Positions 1 to 7,889 of a stretch of 64,000 nucleotides of DNA are shown here, piece by piece (position 1 is the stretch's first letter; each line of letters starts with the position of its first letter). The notes beneath the pieces are model-generated. The model saw nothing but the letters and a program-made list of their open reading frames with translations, was not told the DNA's origin and searched no databases. The stretch is from JBJEFI01 sp051873875 (GTDB taxonomy: Bacteria > Bacillota > Bacilli > Bacillales > Bacillaceae_G). The stretch spans positions 1-64,000 of the forward strand of contig JBJEFI010000012.1 in NCBI GenBank assembly GCA_051873875.1, written 5' to 3'. The position numbers and the translations under genes were made by a program.

Positions 1-50
1 TGCATCGATATGATGAAAATAAAATTAATACATAACGAACCTAGGGACTA

Positions 51-94
51 AAAAATAAGAAAGGGAAAGTAAAAGTGAATTCTTTCTTATTTTT
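51..94 (+). terminator. Intrinsic terminator of an upstream gene outside the window
   Basis: A 13-bp perfect inverted repeat (51-63 with 82-94) made of an A-rich left arm and a T-rich right arm, with an 18-nt loop. The arms are AT-rich with two G-C pairs, so it is a weak but plausible terminator for a gene left of the window. A TATAAT at 101-106, just after it, could be the -10 element of the next gene. Confidence 0.5.
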
Positions 95-142
95 ATTTGC
101 TATAATATAAAATAACTAAAAATTCAAATTTTAGGAGGGTGT

Positions 143-658
143 ATGAAAAGAAATATTTTGTTAGGAATTTTAACCTTTATTATTCCACTTATCGTATTTT
201 GGATTATTTTTGTTGTTCATCCACAAAGTAGTCCTGGATTAGGATTTGAATTATTTGTTATATATGGTAGCGTTGTTCCTCTTATTTTCATGCTAGGCTT
301 TTTATCTTATAAGGTAAGGATAGTTAGTTTTATAGGAGCGTGTGTCTTTTCACTAGGAGTTAGTGGTTTTTTTACAGCAACCTATTTTTACGAACAATAC
401 CAAAATCCATTAAAAGAAAAAGCATTAGCACAGTATTTAAATGATAAGTACCCTAATGAAAAATTTGTGATTGAGGTAGAAGATTCCCGCTTTAGTAACC
501 CTTATGCATATGACGTTACCTTTGAAAACGAACCAACCGTTAAGTATGAGTATACGGTTGGGAACAAAGATGAAATTAGTCAGACAGGATTTAGCTTTAT
601 AGATGGGAAAATAAAAAATCCTTTAAATCATGATGAAGATAACGATTTGAAGGAGTAG
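143..658 (+). CDS. Small membrane protein of unknown function
   Basis: A 171-residue protein that I do not recognise with certainty. Three hydrophobic segments, about residues 4-25, 33-55 and 60-83, are followed by a hydrophilic tail (about 88-171) rich in Asn, Glu and Lys that would lie on one side of the membrane. The tail pattern (YLNDKYPNEKFVIEVED, then a Tyr/Phe-rich beta-like stretch) resembles the membrane-anchored DUF3139/YfjL-like small proteins of bacilli, but this is a resemblance only. Start: an AGGAGGG ribosome binding site lies 5-6 bases before the ATG. It is a single gene that runs tail to tail into the cupin gene; its stop directly abuts the stop of that gene. Confidence 0.7.
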   Translation: MKRNILLGILTFIIPLIVFWIIFVVHPQSSPGLGFELFVIYGSVVPLIFMLGFLSYKVRIVSFIGACVFSLGVSGFFTATYFYEQYQNPLKEKALAQYLNDKYPNEKFVIEVEDSRFSNPYAYDVTFENEPTVKYEYTVGNKDEISQTGFSFIDGKIKNPLNHDEDNDLKE

Positions 659-1003
659 CTATGCTTGAAAGGGTGTTAATGTTTTCGATTGAATCACTAA
701 TGCAGTCATACCGAAGCGACTGCCAGATTCATGTCCTTCGCCTTTTTGCCAAAAAACGGCTTCACCTGTTTGGATGATTCTTTTTTTATTATCTTTTCCT
801 CTTATCCACCCTTCTCCTTGAATGACGATAAATAATTGGGGAATGGGCGCCTCATGGTATCCTACAATGCCATTTGGTTCAATATGAATAAAGCCAACAT
901 TAGTAGGTTCTTCTGTTTGGATGATTTTAGAATAAGAGGATAAAACAGAATTATAATTCGTAATTCGATTACTTGTTTCTTTATTAAAGCGATAAAATTT
1001 CAA
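659..1003 (-). CDS. Cupin-domain protein
   Basis: A 114-residue single-domain beta-barrel protein. The two cupin motifs are visible: motif 1 around residues 48-66 (GYHEAPIPQLFIVIQGEGW; a His and a Gln in place of the second His) and motif 2 around residues 80-92 (GEAVFWQKGEGHE). Cupins of this size bind a metal or small ligand and are enzymes or sensors; the substrate cannot be read from sequence. The start codon is TTG (complement of 1001-1003), preceded by GAGAGGATG as ribosome binding site. An in-register ATG is absent, and the nearby ATG hits a stop after four codons. It lies 30 bp downstream of the GNAT gene on the same strand, so the two are probably one transcript. Confidence 0.75.
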   Translation of the reverse strand: MKFYRFNKETSNRITNYNSVLSSYSKIIQTEEPTNVGFIHIEPNGIVGYHEAPIPQLFIVIQGEGWIRGKDNKKRIIQTGEAVFWQKGEGHESGSRFGMTALVIQSKTLTPFQA

Positions 1004-1033
1004 TTTCTCTTCATCCTCTCTTTGGAAAAATAA

Positions 1034-1543
1034 TTATAGCAATGTGCGCTTATAGCGAAGGGACAGAAAGCCTTCCTCTTCTGGTACTCCATAGCTAGGT
1101 CGTTCACTTTGATAGTGAAAGCCAACTGCTTCGTAAAATGGAATACCCATATCATTATTTTGGGCAACAGAAACCCATTGTTCTTTTGCACCACGCATAA
1201 TTTGATCAGCTGTGATAACAGCTAACAATTTTGTTCCGATTCCTTCCCGTTTGCGAGCTGGATCAAGATAAAGAACGAATAATTCAGCGACATGTTCATC
1301 AGTAAATCCACCACCACCAGCGCCAACGACTGTTTCACTATCTATGGCTACAAACCAGCCATTCCAGTTTTGATCCGTATGAATGACTTCATTTGTAATA
1401 CGTTCTACGTTGTAAAATTTTTCAATGATCTCTTCAATATGATTTTGAGGAAGTAAATGAGGGTACGTAACACGATATCCTTCTGAACAAACGTTAATAA
1501 TACCTTGTACATCCTGTAGGGTTGCTTTTCTCACGTCAATCAT
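1034..1543 (-). CDS. GNAT-family N-acetyltransferase
   Basis: A 169-residue protein with the GNAT fold. The acetyl-CoA-binding motif A is at about residues 88-105 (ELFVLYLDPARKREGIGTKLL, with the R/Q-x-x-G-x-G/A pattern as RKREGIG). The C-terminal motif B region has the typical GIPFYEAVGFHY. GNATs transfer acetyl from acetyl-CoA to amines of small molecules or proteins; the acceptor is unknown. The start ATG follows AAAAGGAGAAAAAA. It is the first gene of a probable two-gene unit with the downstream cupin. Length is normal for a single-domain GNAT. Confidence 0.88.
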   Translation of the reverse strand: MIDVRKATLQDVQGIINVCSEGYRVTYPHLLPQNHIEEIIEKFYNVERITNEVIHTDQNWNGWFVAIDSETVVGAGGGGFTDEHVAELFVLYLDPARKREGIGTKLLAVITADQIMRGAKEQWVSVAQNNDMGIPFYEAVGFHYQSERPSYGVPEEEGFLSLRYKRTLL

Positions 1544-1716
1544 TTTTTTCTCCTTTTTAAAGAAAATTCAATCAATTATAATTTTATCTTTTTCTAGTAT
1601 GGAAAGCTAGCGCTTTTTAATAACAAGATAAGCTAAAAACACGAGCAAATCACTTCTTCTCCATCAATTAAAACATTCATAATGAAATAGAAGTACCATT
1701 TCAGTTAGGGGGAGAG

Positions 1717-2193
1717 ATGATGATAAAAGGGTTGGGCGAAGCACATTTACCAGTAAAAAATTTAGCTGCTTCTATGTATTTTTATGAAAAGTTAGGGTTG
1801 GAATTGGTATGGAAAGATGAGGATATAGCCTTTTATTGGATTGAAAAGGGGAAATCGTGGCTAGGTTTATGGGAAGGAAAAGAAGTGAATACACCGTATC
1901 ATCCATCTTTACGCCATATTGCTTTTACAGTTACGTATGAAGATATAAAAAAATCAGTAGAGTGGCTTCGTTCTGTAGGGATAGAGGCTGTAAAAGATGG
2001 AAATCGAGAAACTGCTAATCCATATGTGCGACCCTATCAAGGGAATGTATCTGTTTATTTTCAAGACCCAGATGGGAATAGTTTAGAATTTATTGCTTTC
2101 ATTGATGTTCCTGAACAATTAAGACATATAACAACAAAGCTATCGATAGAAGAGTGGGAAGCATTATTAAGGAATGATTCTTTATTGAAGTAA
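1717..2193 (+). CDS. VOC-family (glyoxalase/bleomycin resistance) protein
   Basis: A 158-residue protein with two beta-alpha-beta-beta-beta modules. The first is about residues 5-55 (GEAHLPVKNLAASMYFYEKLGLEL) and the second about 64-128 (LRHIAFTV through YFQDPDGNSLEFIAF). Putative metal ligands are His9 or His10 in EAHLPV, His67 in RHIAF and the Glu of SLEFIA, the usual VOC arrangement. The family includes glyoxalase I, dioxygenases and thiol transferases such as FosB, and the substrate cannot be assigned. A GGGGGAGAG ribosome binding site precedes ATG ATG. It is a single-gene unit closed by the hairpin at 2212-2250. The last 25 residues extend past the usual VOC end. Confidence 0.83.
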   Translation: MMIKGLGEAHLPVKNLAASMYFYEKLGLELVWKDEDIAFYWIEKGKSWLGLWEGKEVNTPYHPSLRHIAFTVTYEDIKKSVEWLRSVGIEAVKDGNRETANPYVRPYQGNVSVYFQDPDGNSLEFIAFIDVPEQLRHITTKLSIEEWEALLRNDSLLK

Positions 2194-2211
2194 CAGATTG
2201 ATGATATGAAT

Positions 2212-2250
2212 AAAAAAGATACGTTACGATATGTAACGTATCTTCTTTTT
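2212..2250. terminator. Bidirectional intrinsic terminator
   Basis: A perfect 10-bp stem (GATACGTTAC at 2218-2227 with GTAACGTATC at 2233-2242) and a 5-nt loop. It is flanked by an A-tract on the left (2212-2217) and a T-tract on the right (2243-2250), so it can stop both the VOC gene and the convergent glnS. Confidence 0.9.
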
Positions 2251-2264
2251 ATTATATAAACATA

Positions 2265-3911
2265 TTATAGCTTAAATGAACTCTTTAATGACACGATTAG
2301 GTTAAAGACAATGTTGTCTGGTGTAGAATCTTTGCTATCTACGTTAAAGTAACCATGGCGGAAGAATTGGAATTTATCTTGTGCCTTTACATCTTTCATG
2401 TTTGGCTCAATGAAGCCTTTTACAACACGAAGCGAGTTCGGATTGATTTGGTCTAAGAATGTTTGACCTTCTTCAATATTTTCATCGATAATTAATGGCT
2501 CATATAAACGGAATTCAGCAGGAATAGCGTGACTTGCTTCTACCCAGTGAATTGTTCCTTTTACTTTACGACCTGTAAAACCACTACCGCTCTTTGTTTC
2601 AGGATCGTACGTACAATGAATTTCTGTTACGTTGCCATCTTCATCTTTAATGAAGTCATTACATTTAATGAAGTAAGCATGTTTTAAGCGAACTTCGTTG
2701 CCAGGGAATAGACGGAAATATTTTTTTGGTGGATTCTCCATGAAATCTTCACGTTCAATATAAATTTCACGACTAAATGGAATTTGACGCATACCCATTT
2801 CAGGGTTTTCTGGGTTAACTTCTGCATCTAACCATTCAACTTGTCCTTCTGGATAGTTTGTGATAACGACTTTAATCGGATCAAGAACACCCATTGTACG
2901 AGGTGCTTTTAATTTTAAGTCTTCACGAATGAAATGGTCTAGCATACGAGAATCAACAACACCGTATGTTTTTGCTACGCCAGTTTCTTTTACGAAAGCA
3001 CGAATTGCTTCTGGTGTATAACCACGGCGACGAAGACCTGAAACAGTAGGCATACGTGGGTCATCCCAACCGTCAACAACACCTTCATCAACAAGTTGTT
3101 TTAATTTACGTTTACTCATTACTGTATTTGAAATATTTAAACGGTTGAATTCGTATTGATGTGGAACGTTTGGCATTTCACATTCGCGAACAACCCAGTC
3201 ATAAAATGGACGTTGATCTTCAAATTCTAACGTACAAATTGAATGTGTAATTCCTTCGATTGCATCTTCAATTGGATGAGCAAATGCGTACATTGGATAG
3301 ATACACCATTTATCACCTGTATTATGGTGGTGGCTGTGTGAAATGCGGTAAATAGCAGGGTCACGTAAGTTAATGTTTGGTGAAGCCATATCAATTTTTG
3401 CGCGTAATACTTTTGCGCCGTCTGGGAATTCACCGTTACGCATACGTTCAAATAAATCTAAGTTTTCTTCAATAGAACGATCGCGGTAAGGGCTATTTTT
3501 ACCAGGCTCTTTTAATGTACCACGATATTCACGCATTTCATCTGCGCTTAAATCATCTACATAAGCAAGACCTTTCTTAATTAATAGAACCGCACGGTTG
3601 TACATTTCATCAAAGTAATCAGAAGCAAAGAATAAGTTGTCCCATTCATAGCCAAGCCATTTTACATCTTCTTTAATAGAATTAACGTATTCAATATCTT
3701 CTTTTACTGGATTTGTATCGTCAAAGCGAAGATTTGTACGACCATTAAATTCATCTGCTAAGTCAAAATTTAAAATAATCGATTTTGCATGACCAATATG
3801 TAAGTAACCATTTGGTTCAGGGGGGAAACGAGTTACAATTGTATCATGCTTACCAGATTTTAAATCCGCAATAACAATATCGCGAATAAAATTGGATTGA
3901 TTGTTTTCCAT
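2265..3911 (-). CDS. glnS: Glutaminyl-tRNA synthetase
   Basis: Charges tRNA-Gln directly with glutamine in the cytoplasm. The 548-residue length matches bacterial GlnRS (about 550). The class I signature HIGH is at residues 38-41 inside PPEPNGYLHIGHAKS, and the KMSKS equivalent is VMSKR at 264-268. The GlnRS-type context RFPPEPNGYLHIGHAKSI and DDTNP, and the long C-terminal anticodon-binding beta-barrels, separate it from GluRS. B. subtilis and most bacilli have no GlnRS; they mischarge tRNA-Gln with Glu and amidate it with GatCAB. This gene is therefore an additional or replacement route, probably acquired horizontally in the lineage. It is monocistronic, with ATG preceded by GGGAGAAATAACCT. 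No T-box leader was recognised in the 170-bp upstream region. Confidence 0.95.
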   Translation of the reverse strand: MENNQSNFIRDIVIADLKSGKHDTIVTRFPPEPNGYLHIGHAKSIILNFDLADEFNGRTNLRFDDTNPVKEDIEYVNSIKEDVKWLGYEWDNLFFASDYFDEMYNRAVLLIKKGLAYVDDLSADEMREYRGTLKEPGKNSPYRDRSIEENLDLFERMRNGEFPDGAKVLRAKIDMASPNINLRDPAIYRISHSHHHNTGDKWCIYPMYAFAHPIEDAIEGITHSICTLEFEDQRPFYDWVVRECEMPNVPHQYEFNRLNISNTVMSKRKLKQLVDEGVVDGWDDPRMPTVSGLRRRGYTPEAIRAFVKETGVAKTYGVVDSRMLDHFIREDLKLKAPRTMGVLDPIKVVITNYPEGQVEWLDAEVNPENPEMGMRQIPFSREIYIEREDFMENPPKKYFRLFPGNEVRLKHAYFIKCNDFIKDEDGNVTEIHCTYDPETKSGSGFTGRKVKGTIHWVEASHAIPAEFRLYEPLIIDENIEEGQTFLDQINPNSLRVVKGFIEPNMKDVKAQDKFQFFRHGYFNVDSKDSTPDNIVFNLIVSLKSSFKL

Positions 3912-4082
3912 AGGTTATTTCTCCCTTCATGTCAAGTATAAATACAGTTTAATTGTATATATAACATACTTTCCAAAGTTTTTCTATTTAAATTCCATAA
4001 TACCAAAAAAACACAGAAAGTAAAAATGTGATTATCGTTTTTTGGTATAATGATGATGAAATCAAAAAGGGGAAGATTAAAT

Positions 4083-5885
4083 ATGAGGAAAAAAATAATT
4101 AGTATTTTGATGATAATTTGTATGATAGTCGGTATTTACTCTCCAATTGTATTGGCGAAAGATAAAGAGACGATTAAGATGAATGAAACGAGCTACATTC
4201 TAGATCAAAGTGGAAGAACATTATATGAAATTTATCATGGTGAAAATCGCAAATCATTAAGCTATGAAGAAATTCCAGATGTGATAAAGGATATTTTTAT
4301 TTTGACGGAAGATCGCCAGTTTTTTGATCATAGTGGATTTAATATAGTAGGGATAGCTCGTGCGATGTTCGTGAATGCCAAGGAAAAGGAAATTAAGCAA
4401 GGAGGCAGTACGATTACCCAACAGCTTGCTCGTAATGTTTATTTAACCCAAGAACGAACGTGGAAGCGAAAAATAAAAGAACTAAACTATGCGAGAAAAA
4501 TCGAAAAAAATTATTCAAAAGAAGAAATTCTTGAAATGTATATAAATAGTATTTATTTTCAAAATGGCAATTATGGCATTGAAGCAGCAAGTCAGTACTA
4601 CTTCAGTATGCCAACTCATTTATTAACCCTAGCAGAAATGGCTTTTCTTTGTGCAATTCCAAACAATCCAACTTTGTATAATCCGTTGGAAAATATGGAT
4701 ATGACAGTGAAACGTCAGCAACGCATTCTAGATACATTATATGAAAATGACGTTATTGATGATCAGGAATACCAAGAAGCAAAGGCACAAGAAATTAAGC
4801 TAAAAATTAAAAACAATCCAATTCAATATCCAGACTACGTTTCCTATGTATATGATGAATTAAAGGAAATGGTTGCGCAGCATGAAGGATTGGACCCAAT
4901 TAAAGATAAAGAAAAAGTAAACGAGAAGTTTAAAGAATTTACAGCTCAAGGTGTTCAAATTCATACGTCATTAGATCCATATATTCAACAACAAGCTGTA
5001 GATGTGGTAAATAAATATGGATTGCCAGAAGATGTACAAGCAGCTGTTACTGTTATTAATCATGAAACCAATACAATTGAAGCTATTGTTGGTGGCAAAA
5101 ATTACAAAGCTTTTGATTTTAACCGCGCTTTTCAAGCATATCGTCAGCCAGGTTCGACGATTAAGCCATTGTTAGATTATGCGCCATATATTGAAGAAAC
5201 AGGGGCAGGCATTAATGATTATGTTAATTCACGTGAATTAACGGTTGATGGCTGGACAGCTAAAAATGATAATTTAAAAAGCTATACAGATGTAAAAATG
5301 CGAACAGCTTTTGCTTATTCCTTTAATACAACGGCGATTCGGTTAATGGATCATATCGGAATTGATAAAGCATATAGCTATTTAGATAAATTTCAGTTTG
5401 CTAAAGTGACAGATACAGATAAAAAACGTTATCCAACGGCTATTGGTGGCTTTGAATATGGAATGAGTGTTACGGAAATGACAAGTGCTTATACGACTTT
5501 CTCAAATGATGGTGTTTATATTAAACCACATGCCATTACAAAGGTAACAGATTTACATGGCAAACCATTGTTAACGTGGAAAGATAAAAAGCAAAACGTC
5601 TGGAGTAAGGAAACGAATGAAAAAATGCGTGATTTACTTCAAGAAGTTGTAAAGTTAGGTACTCATAATCAAATTACCGTTGATGCCCCATACCTTGGTG
5701 GTAAAACAGGAACGACAAATGACTATAAGGATTTCTGGTATATGGGTGTTACACCACACTATACAATGGGCGTATGGGTTGGGAATGACGATGGGAAATC
5801 CGTAGAATCTGTTCGTTATGAACGACCACATATTGGCATCTGGAATGAAATAGCAAAGCAAAATGATGTATTACTAAGACCTTAA
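4083..5885 (+). CDS. Class A penicillin-binding protein (PBP1A type)
   Basis: A bifunctional peptidoglycan glycosyltransferase/transpeptidase acting on the outer face of the membrane. From the chosen start it has 600 residues. The glycosyltransferase (GT51) domain shows EDRQFFDHSG (Glu76) and QGGSTITQQLARN. The transpeptidase domain shows SxxK as STIK (Ser358), SxN as SFN (about 413) and KTG as GGKTGTT near the C-terminus. There is no C-terminal fibronectin-like tail, so it is a short form. The N-terminus (MRKKIISILMIICMIVGIY then VLA-KD) looks more like a cleavable signal peptide than the usual permanent anchor. The reading frame is open from an ATG at 4050, but AAAGGGGAAG sits correctly for the ATG at 4083. 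It ends in the terminator at 5890. Confidence 0.92.
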   Translation: MRKKIISILMIICMIVGIYSPIVLAKDKETIKMNETSYILDQSGRTLYEIYHGENRKSLSYEEIPDVIKDIFILTEDRQFFDHSGFNIVGIARAMFVNAKEKEIKQGGSTITQQLARNVYLTQERTWKRKIKELNYARKIEKNYSKEEILEMYINSIYFQNGNYGIEAASQYYFSMPTHLLTLAEMAFLCAIPNNPTLYNPLENMDMTVKRQQRILDTLYENDVIDDQEYQEAKAQEIKLKIKNNPIQYPDYVSYVYDELKEMVAQHEGLDPIKDKEKVNEKFKEFTAQGVQIHTSLDPYIQQQAVDVVNKYGLPEDVQAAVTVINHETNTIEAIVGGKNYKAFDFNRAFQAYRQPGSTIKPLLDYAPYIEETGAGINDYVNSRELTVDGWTAKNDNLKSYTDVKMRTAFAYSFNTTAIRLMDHIGIDKAYSYLDKFQFAKVTDTDKKRYPTAIGGFEYGMSVTEMTSAYTTFSNDGVYIKPHAITKVTDLHGKPLLTWKDKKQNVWSKETNEKMRDLLQEVVKLGTHNQITVDAPYLGGKTGTTNDYKDFWYMGVTPHYTMGVWVGNDDGKSVESVRYERPHIGIWNEIAKQNDVLLRP

Positions 5886-5889
5886 GGAG

Positions 5890-5925
5890 ATCCCTCATAC
5901 ATTGGGTGTATGAGGGATTTTGTGT
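5890..5925 (+). terminator. Intrinsic terminator after the PBP gene
   Basis: An 11-bp perfect stem (5890-5900 with 5908-5918) containing a CCCTCATAC arm, a 7-nt loop and a T-rich tail (5918-5925). It starts five bases past the PBP stop codon. Confidence 0.85.
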
Positions 5926-5952
5926 TGGAGTAGAGGATTTAATATTTAATGA

Positions 5953-5990
5953 GAGTGGGATGAACATAAAAAATAGAATGAAATTGTTTT
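5953..5990 (-). repeat. Short dispersed motif, copy 1
   Basis: Positions 5953-5972 match the reverse complement of 54170-54189 at 19 of 20 bases (core GGGATGAACATAAAAA), and weaker similarity continues for about 15 more bases. It lies in the otherwise empty stretch between the PBP terminator and the minus-strand membrane protein gene. Its function is unknown; it resembles the short 'GAGTGGGA' intergenic motifs that recur in low-GC Gram-positives. Confidence 0.45.
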
Positions 5991-6159
5991 TCAGTAAAGT
6001 TAGTTCTATCTTTTTGATAAAGGCTCTGTTAAATCTTAATGTTGATTATTGAATAAAAAATGAAGGGAAACCCAACATAAAAAATGTTTTCCCATTCTTA
6101 TAAACATAACGCCCCTTGTTACTTGTATAAGATGATAATTGTGCATCATATAAAAAATC

Positions 6160-6441
6160 TCACTGTTTACGATTTCCTCTGTTTAACAGTTTAAATATGG
6201 ATTTATCCAATATAAAACCAAATAAAAACCAAAACAATATAGTTAGAGCATACTTTATACCTATCGAAATATTTGAAGGATGCATAAAATTTTCAACAAA
6301 CCAATGAGTTTCTATTATCCAAAATGGTGGACTTGTAAGGAATAACAATAAGGATTTATCATCATATCCCAATAGATTTAAAAGGCATATCCCAATAGCG
6401 ATGATTGTAAGCCAAAAACTAAATCTTTTATAAATCTTCAA
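6160..6441 (-). CDS. Small membrane protein of unknown function
   Basis: A protein of about 93 residues that I do not recognise. It has hydrophobic segments near residues 7-25 and 60-80, and a short charged C-terminus (KLLNRGNRKQ). The frame is open to an ATG at 6459, but the bases AAGGGAGGGGG lie inside that extension. They would be an excellent ribosome binding site for the TTG whose complement is 6439-6441, so I place the start there. The C-terminal segment (SIGIKYALTILFWFLFGFILDKSIF) resembles the last helix of small YkyC/YrzK-like membrane proteins, but this is only an impression. It is followed upstream on the same strand by another small membrane protein, and the two may act together. 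Confidence 0.6.
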   Translation of the reverse strand: MKIYKRFSFWLTIIAIGICLLNLLGYDDKSLLLFLTSPPFWIIETHWFVENFMHPSNISIGIKYALTILFWFLFGFILDKSIFKLLNRGNRKQ

Positions 6442-6574
6442 AAATCCCCCTCCCTTCATACTTTATTTCACTATTTTTATGAGGGCTTCCCAGTAGGAAA
6501 CTCTTCTCATATTCGTTCTTATCTTTTTTGTTATAGTAATATTTTGAAAAATTATCAAATATCAATACTTTTCT

Positions 6575-6931
6575 TTAACGGAGTCTCGATAAAAGAAAGC
6601 CAAATGCTAGATAAGAAACCATTAACCAAAAACTAAAAATAAAAGCATTCATATAAGGCATTATTAAGTCTCCAATATCGCGTATATGTGTTGGTGGAAA
6701 TAATTTAATTCCTATTGAGGAGAAGATGATAAAGAACAAGCCAGTACCTAATGATACATATATAATTTCTCTATTAGTCGGATTCTTTTTCTTGATATAT
6801 GCACCATATACAATGAGTGAAATGAATAAAGAGAGGCTAAAAGCAACTATTAAGTCGAACACACCTCTAAAAATAATGAAAATAAGCAATGATACGAAAC
6901 TAAAAATAATTGACGGTATCATATTCCTCAT
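6575..6931 (-). CDS. Small four-helix membrane protein of unknown function
   Basis: A 118-residue protein, almost entirely hydrophobic. Helices lie at about residues 5-23, 25-46, 56-76 and 90-114, with a single charged loop (YIKKKNPTNREI) after the second helix. The start has AGGAGG four bases before ATG. No family is recognised. It lies 130 bp upstream of the 93-residue membrane protein on the same strand, which suggests a pair of small membrane proteins whose joint role is unknown. Confidence 0.65.
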   Translation of the reverse strand: MRNMIPSIIFSFVSLLIFIIFRGVFDLIVAFSLSLFISLIVYGAYIKKKNPTNREIIYVSLGTGLFFIIFSSIGIKLFPPTHIRDIGDLIMPYMNAFIFSFWLMVSYLAFGFLLSRLR

Positions 6932-7223
6932 AATTCCTCCTGTAAAACGTATCTCATAGTGTAATTTTACACTATGAAGTGTGTTTTATCTAATGATAAC
7001 TTCGTAAATCTTTCGTCAAAAAATTTCCTATTAGCAAAATTAGCCTAATAAAATGTAAATGAAAAATCGTAATTAACAAAGCAATTATATTTTTAACCCG
7101 AATAGGACAAAAGTTTATTCCAAACGTAAAGGGTGTACATAAATATATAAAATATATGTAAGAGGGAGTAACCCTCATTTACTTACGAATCAAACGACGC
7201 AATATGGAGGAGGAGTTAGCAAA

Positions 7224-7808
7224 TTGATGCACCCAGATACAGAAATTCGGTATGTAAGTGAGAACGTAGGGGTTGGTGTATTTGCAACAAAATTAATTCC
7301 TAAAGGAACTATTATTTGGATTAGAGATGATTTAGATATGGTTCTTTCAGAGGAATATATTGAAAGTCTTGATGATATGCGAAAAGAGTATATATACAAA
7401 TATGCCTACTTGGATACGGACGGTATTTATGTTCTTAATTGGGATCATGCAAAATATATGAATCATAGCTTCAATCCAAATTGTGTAGATACAGCTTATG
7501 ATTTCACGTTGGCTGCAAGAGATATTCAACCTGGTGAACAAATAACATCTGATTATGGGACCTTCGGTGAGGATGAAGAGTTTGAATGTATACCGGAAGA
7601 AGGAACAACAAGAACAAAAGTGACTGAAAATGACTATTTAATTTATTATGAAGAGTGGGATAGGATGGCGATAGAGGCGTTTACGTTTTTCAATATGGTA
7701 GAACAACCGCTAAAACATTTAATTAGTGAGCAATACCTTGATAAAGTAAATGCGGTTGCTAATGGAACAGAACCCCTAGATTCCATCCTCACTTTATTTA
7801 TGGATTAG
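7224..7808 (+). CDS. SET-domain protein (putative protein-lysine methyltransferase)
   Basis: A 194-residue protein. Residues about 8-113 form a compact SET domain: VGVGVFATKLIPKGTIIW at the start, the pseudoknot signature NHSFNPNC at about 81-88, and the closing GEQITSDYGTF with the catalytic-type Tyr near residue 111. SET enzymes transfer methyl from S-adenosylmethionine to lysine; a few Bacillus homologues are known, but their physiological targets are mostly unclear. Residues 114-194 are an acidic and then helical extension without the Cys-rich post-SET motif. GGAGGAGGAG (7206-7215) serves either the TTG at 7224 or the ATG at 7227. It is monocistronic and convergent with the ABC-F gene. 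Confidence 0.83.
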   Translation: MMHPDTEIRYVSENVGVGVFATKLIPKGTIIWIRDDLDMVLSEEYIESLDDMRKEYIYKYAYLDTDGIYVLNWDHAKYMNHSFNPNCVDTAYDFTLAARDIQPGEQITSDYGTFGEDEEFECIPEEGTTRTKVTENDYLIYYEEWDRMAIEAFTFFNMVEQPLKHLISEQYLDKVNAVANGTEPLDSILTLFMD

Positions 7809-7852
7809 GAAGAGAAGATTCTCAAGAAAGGTTCCTTCATAATAATTAGTAA

Positions 7853-7882
7853 AAAAGAGTTAGAATCGAATCTAACTCTTTT
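7853..7882. terminator. Bidirectional intrinsic terminator
   Basis: A perfect 12-bp stem (AAAAGAGTTAGA at 7853-7864 with TCTAACTCTTTT at 7871-7882) and a 6-nt loop between the convergent SET and ABC-F genes. A- and T-tracts on both sides allow use in both directions. Confidence 0.88.
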
Positions 7883-7889
7883 GTTTATC

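Noticed and set aside
3227..3451. 74-codon minus-strand frame inside glnS
   Set aside because: Shadow of the glnS coding frame with no ribosome site; the same applies to many other short frames within genes of this window.
4000..4048. Inverted repeat ATACCAAAAAA / TTTTTTGGTAT upstream of the PBP gene as a regulator operator or terminator
   Set aside because: The arms are mostly A/T runs and the right one contains a TATAAT that may be a -10 element; without more copies neither role can be supported.
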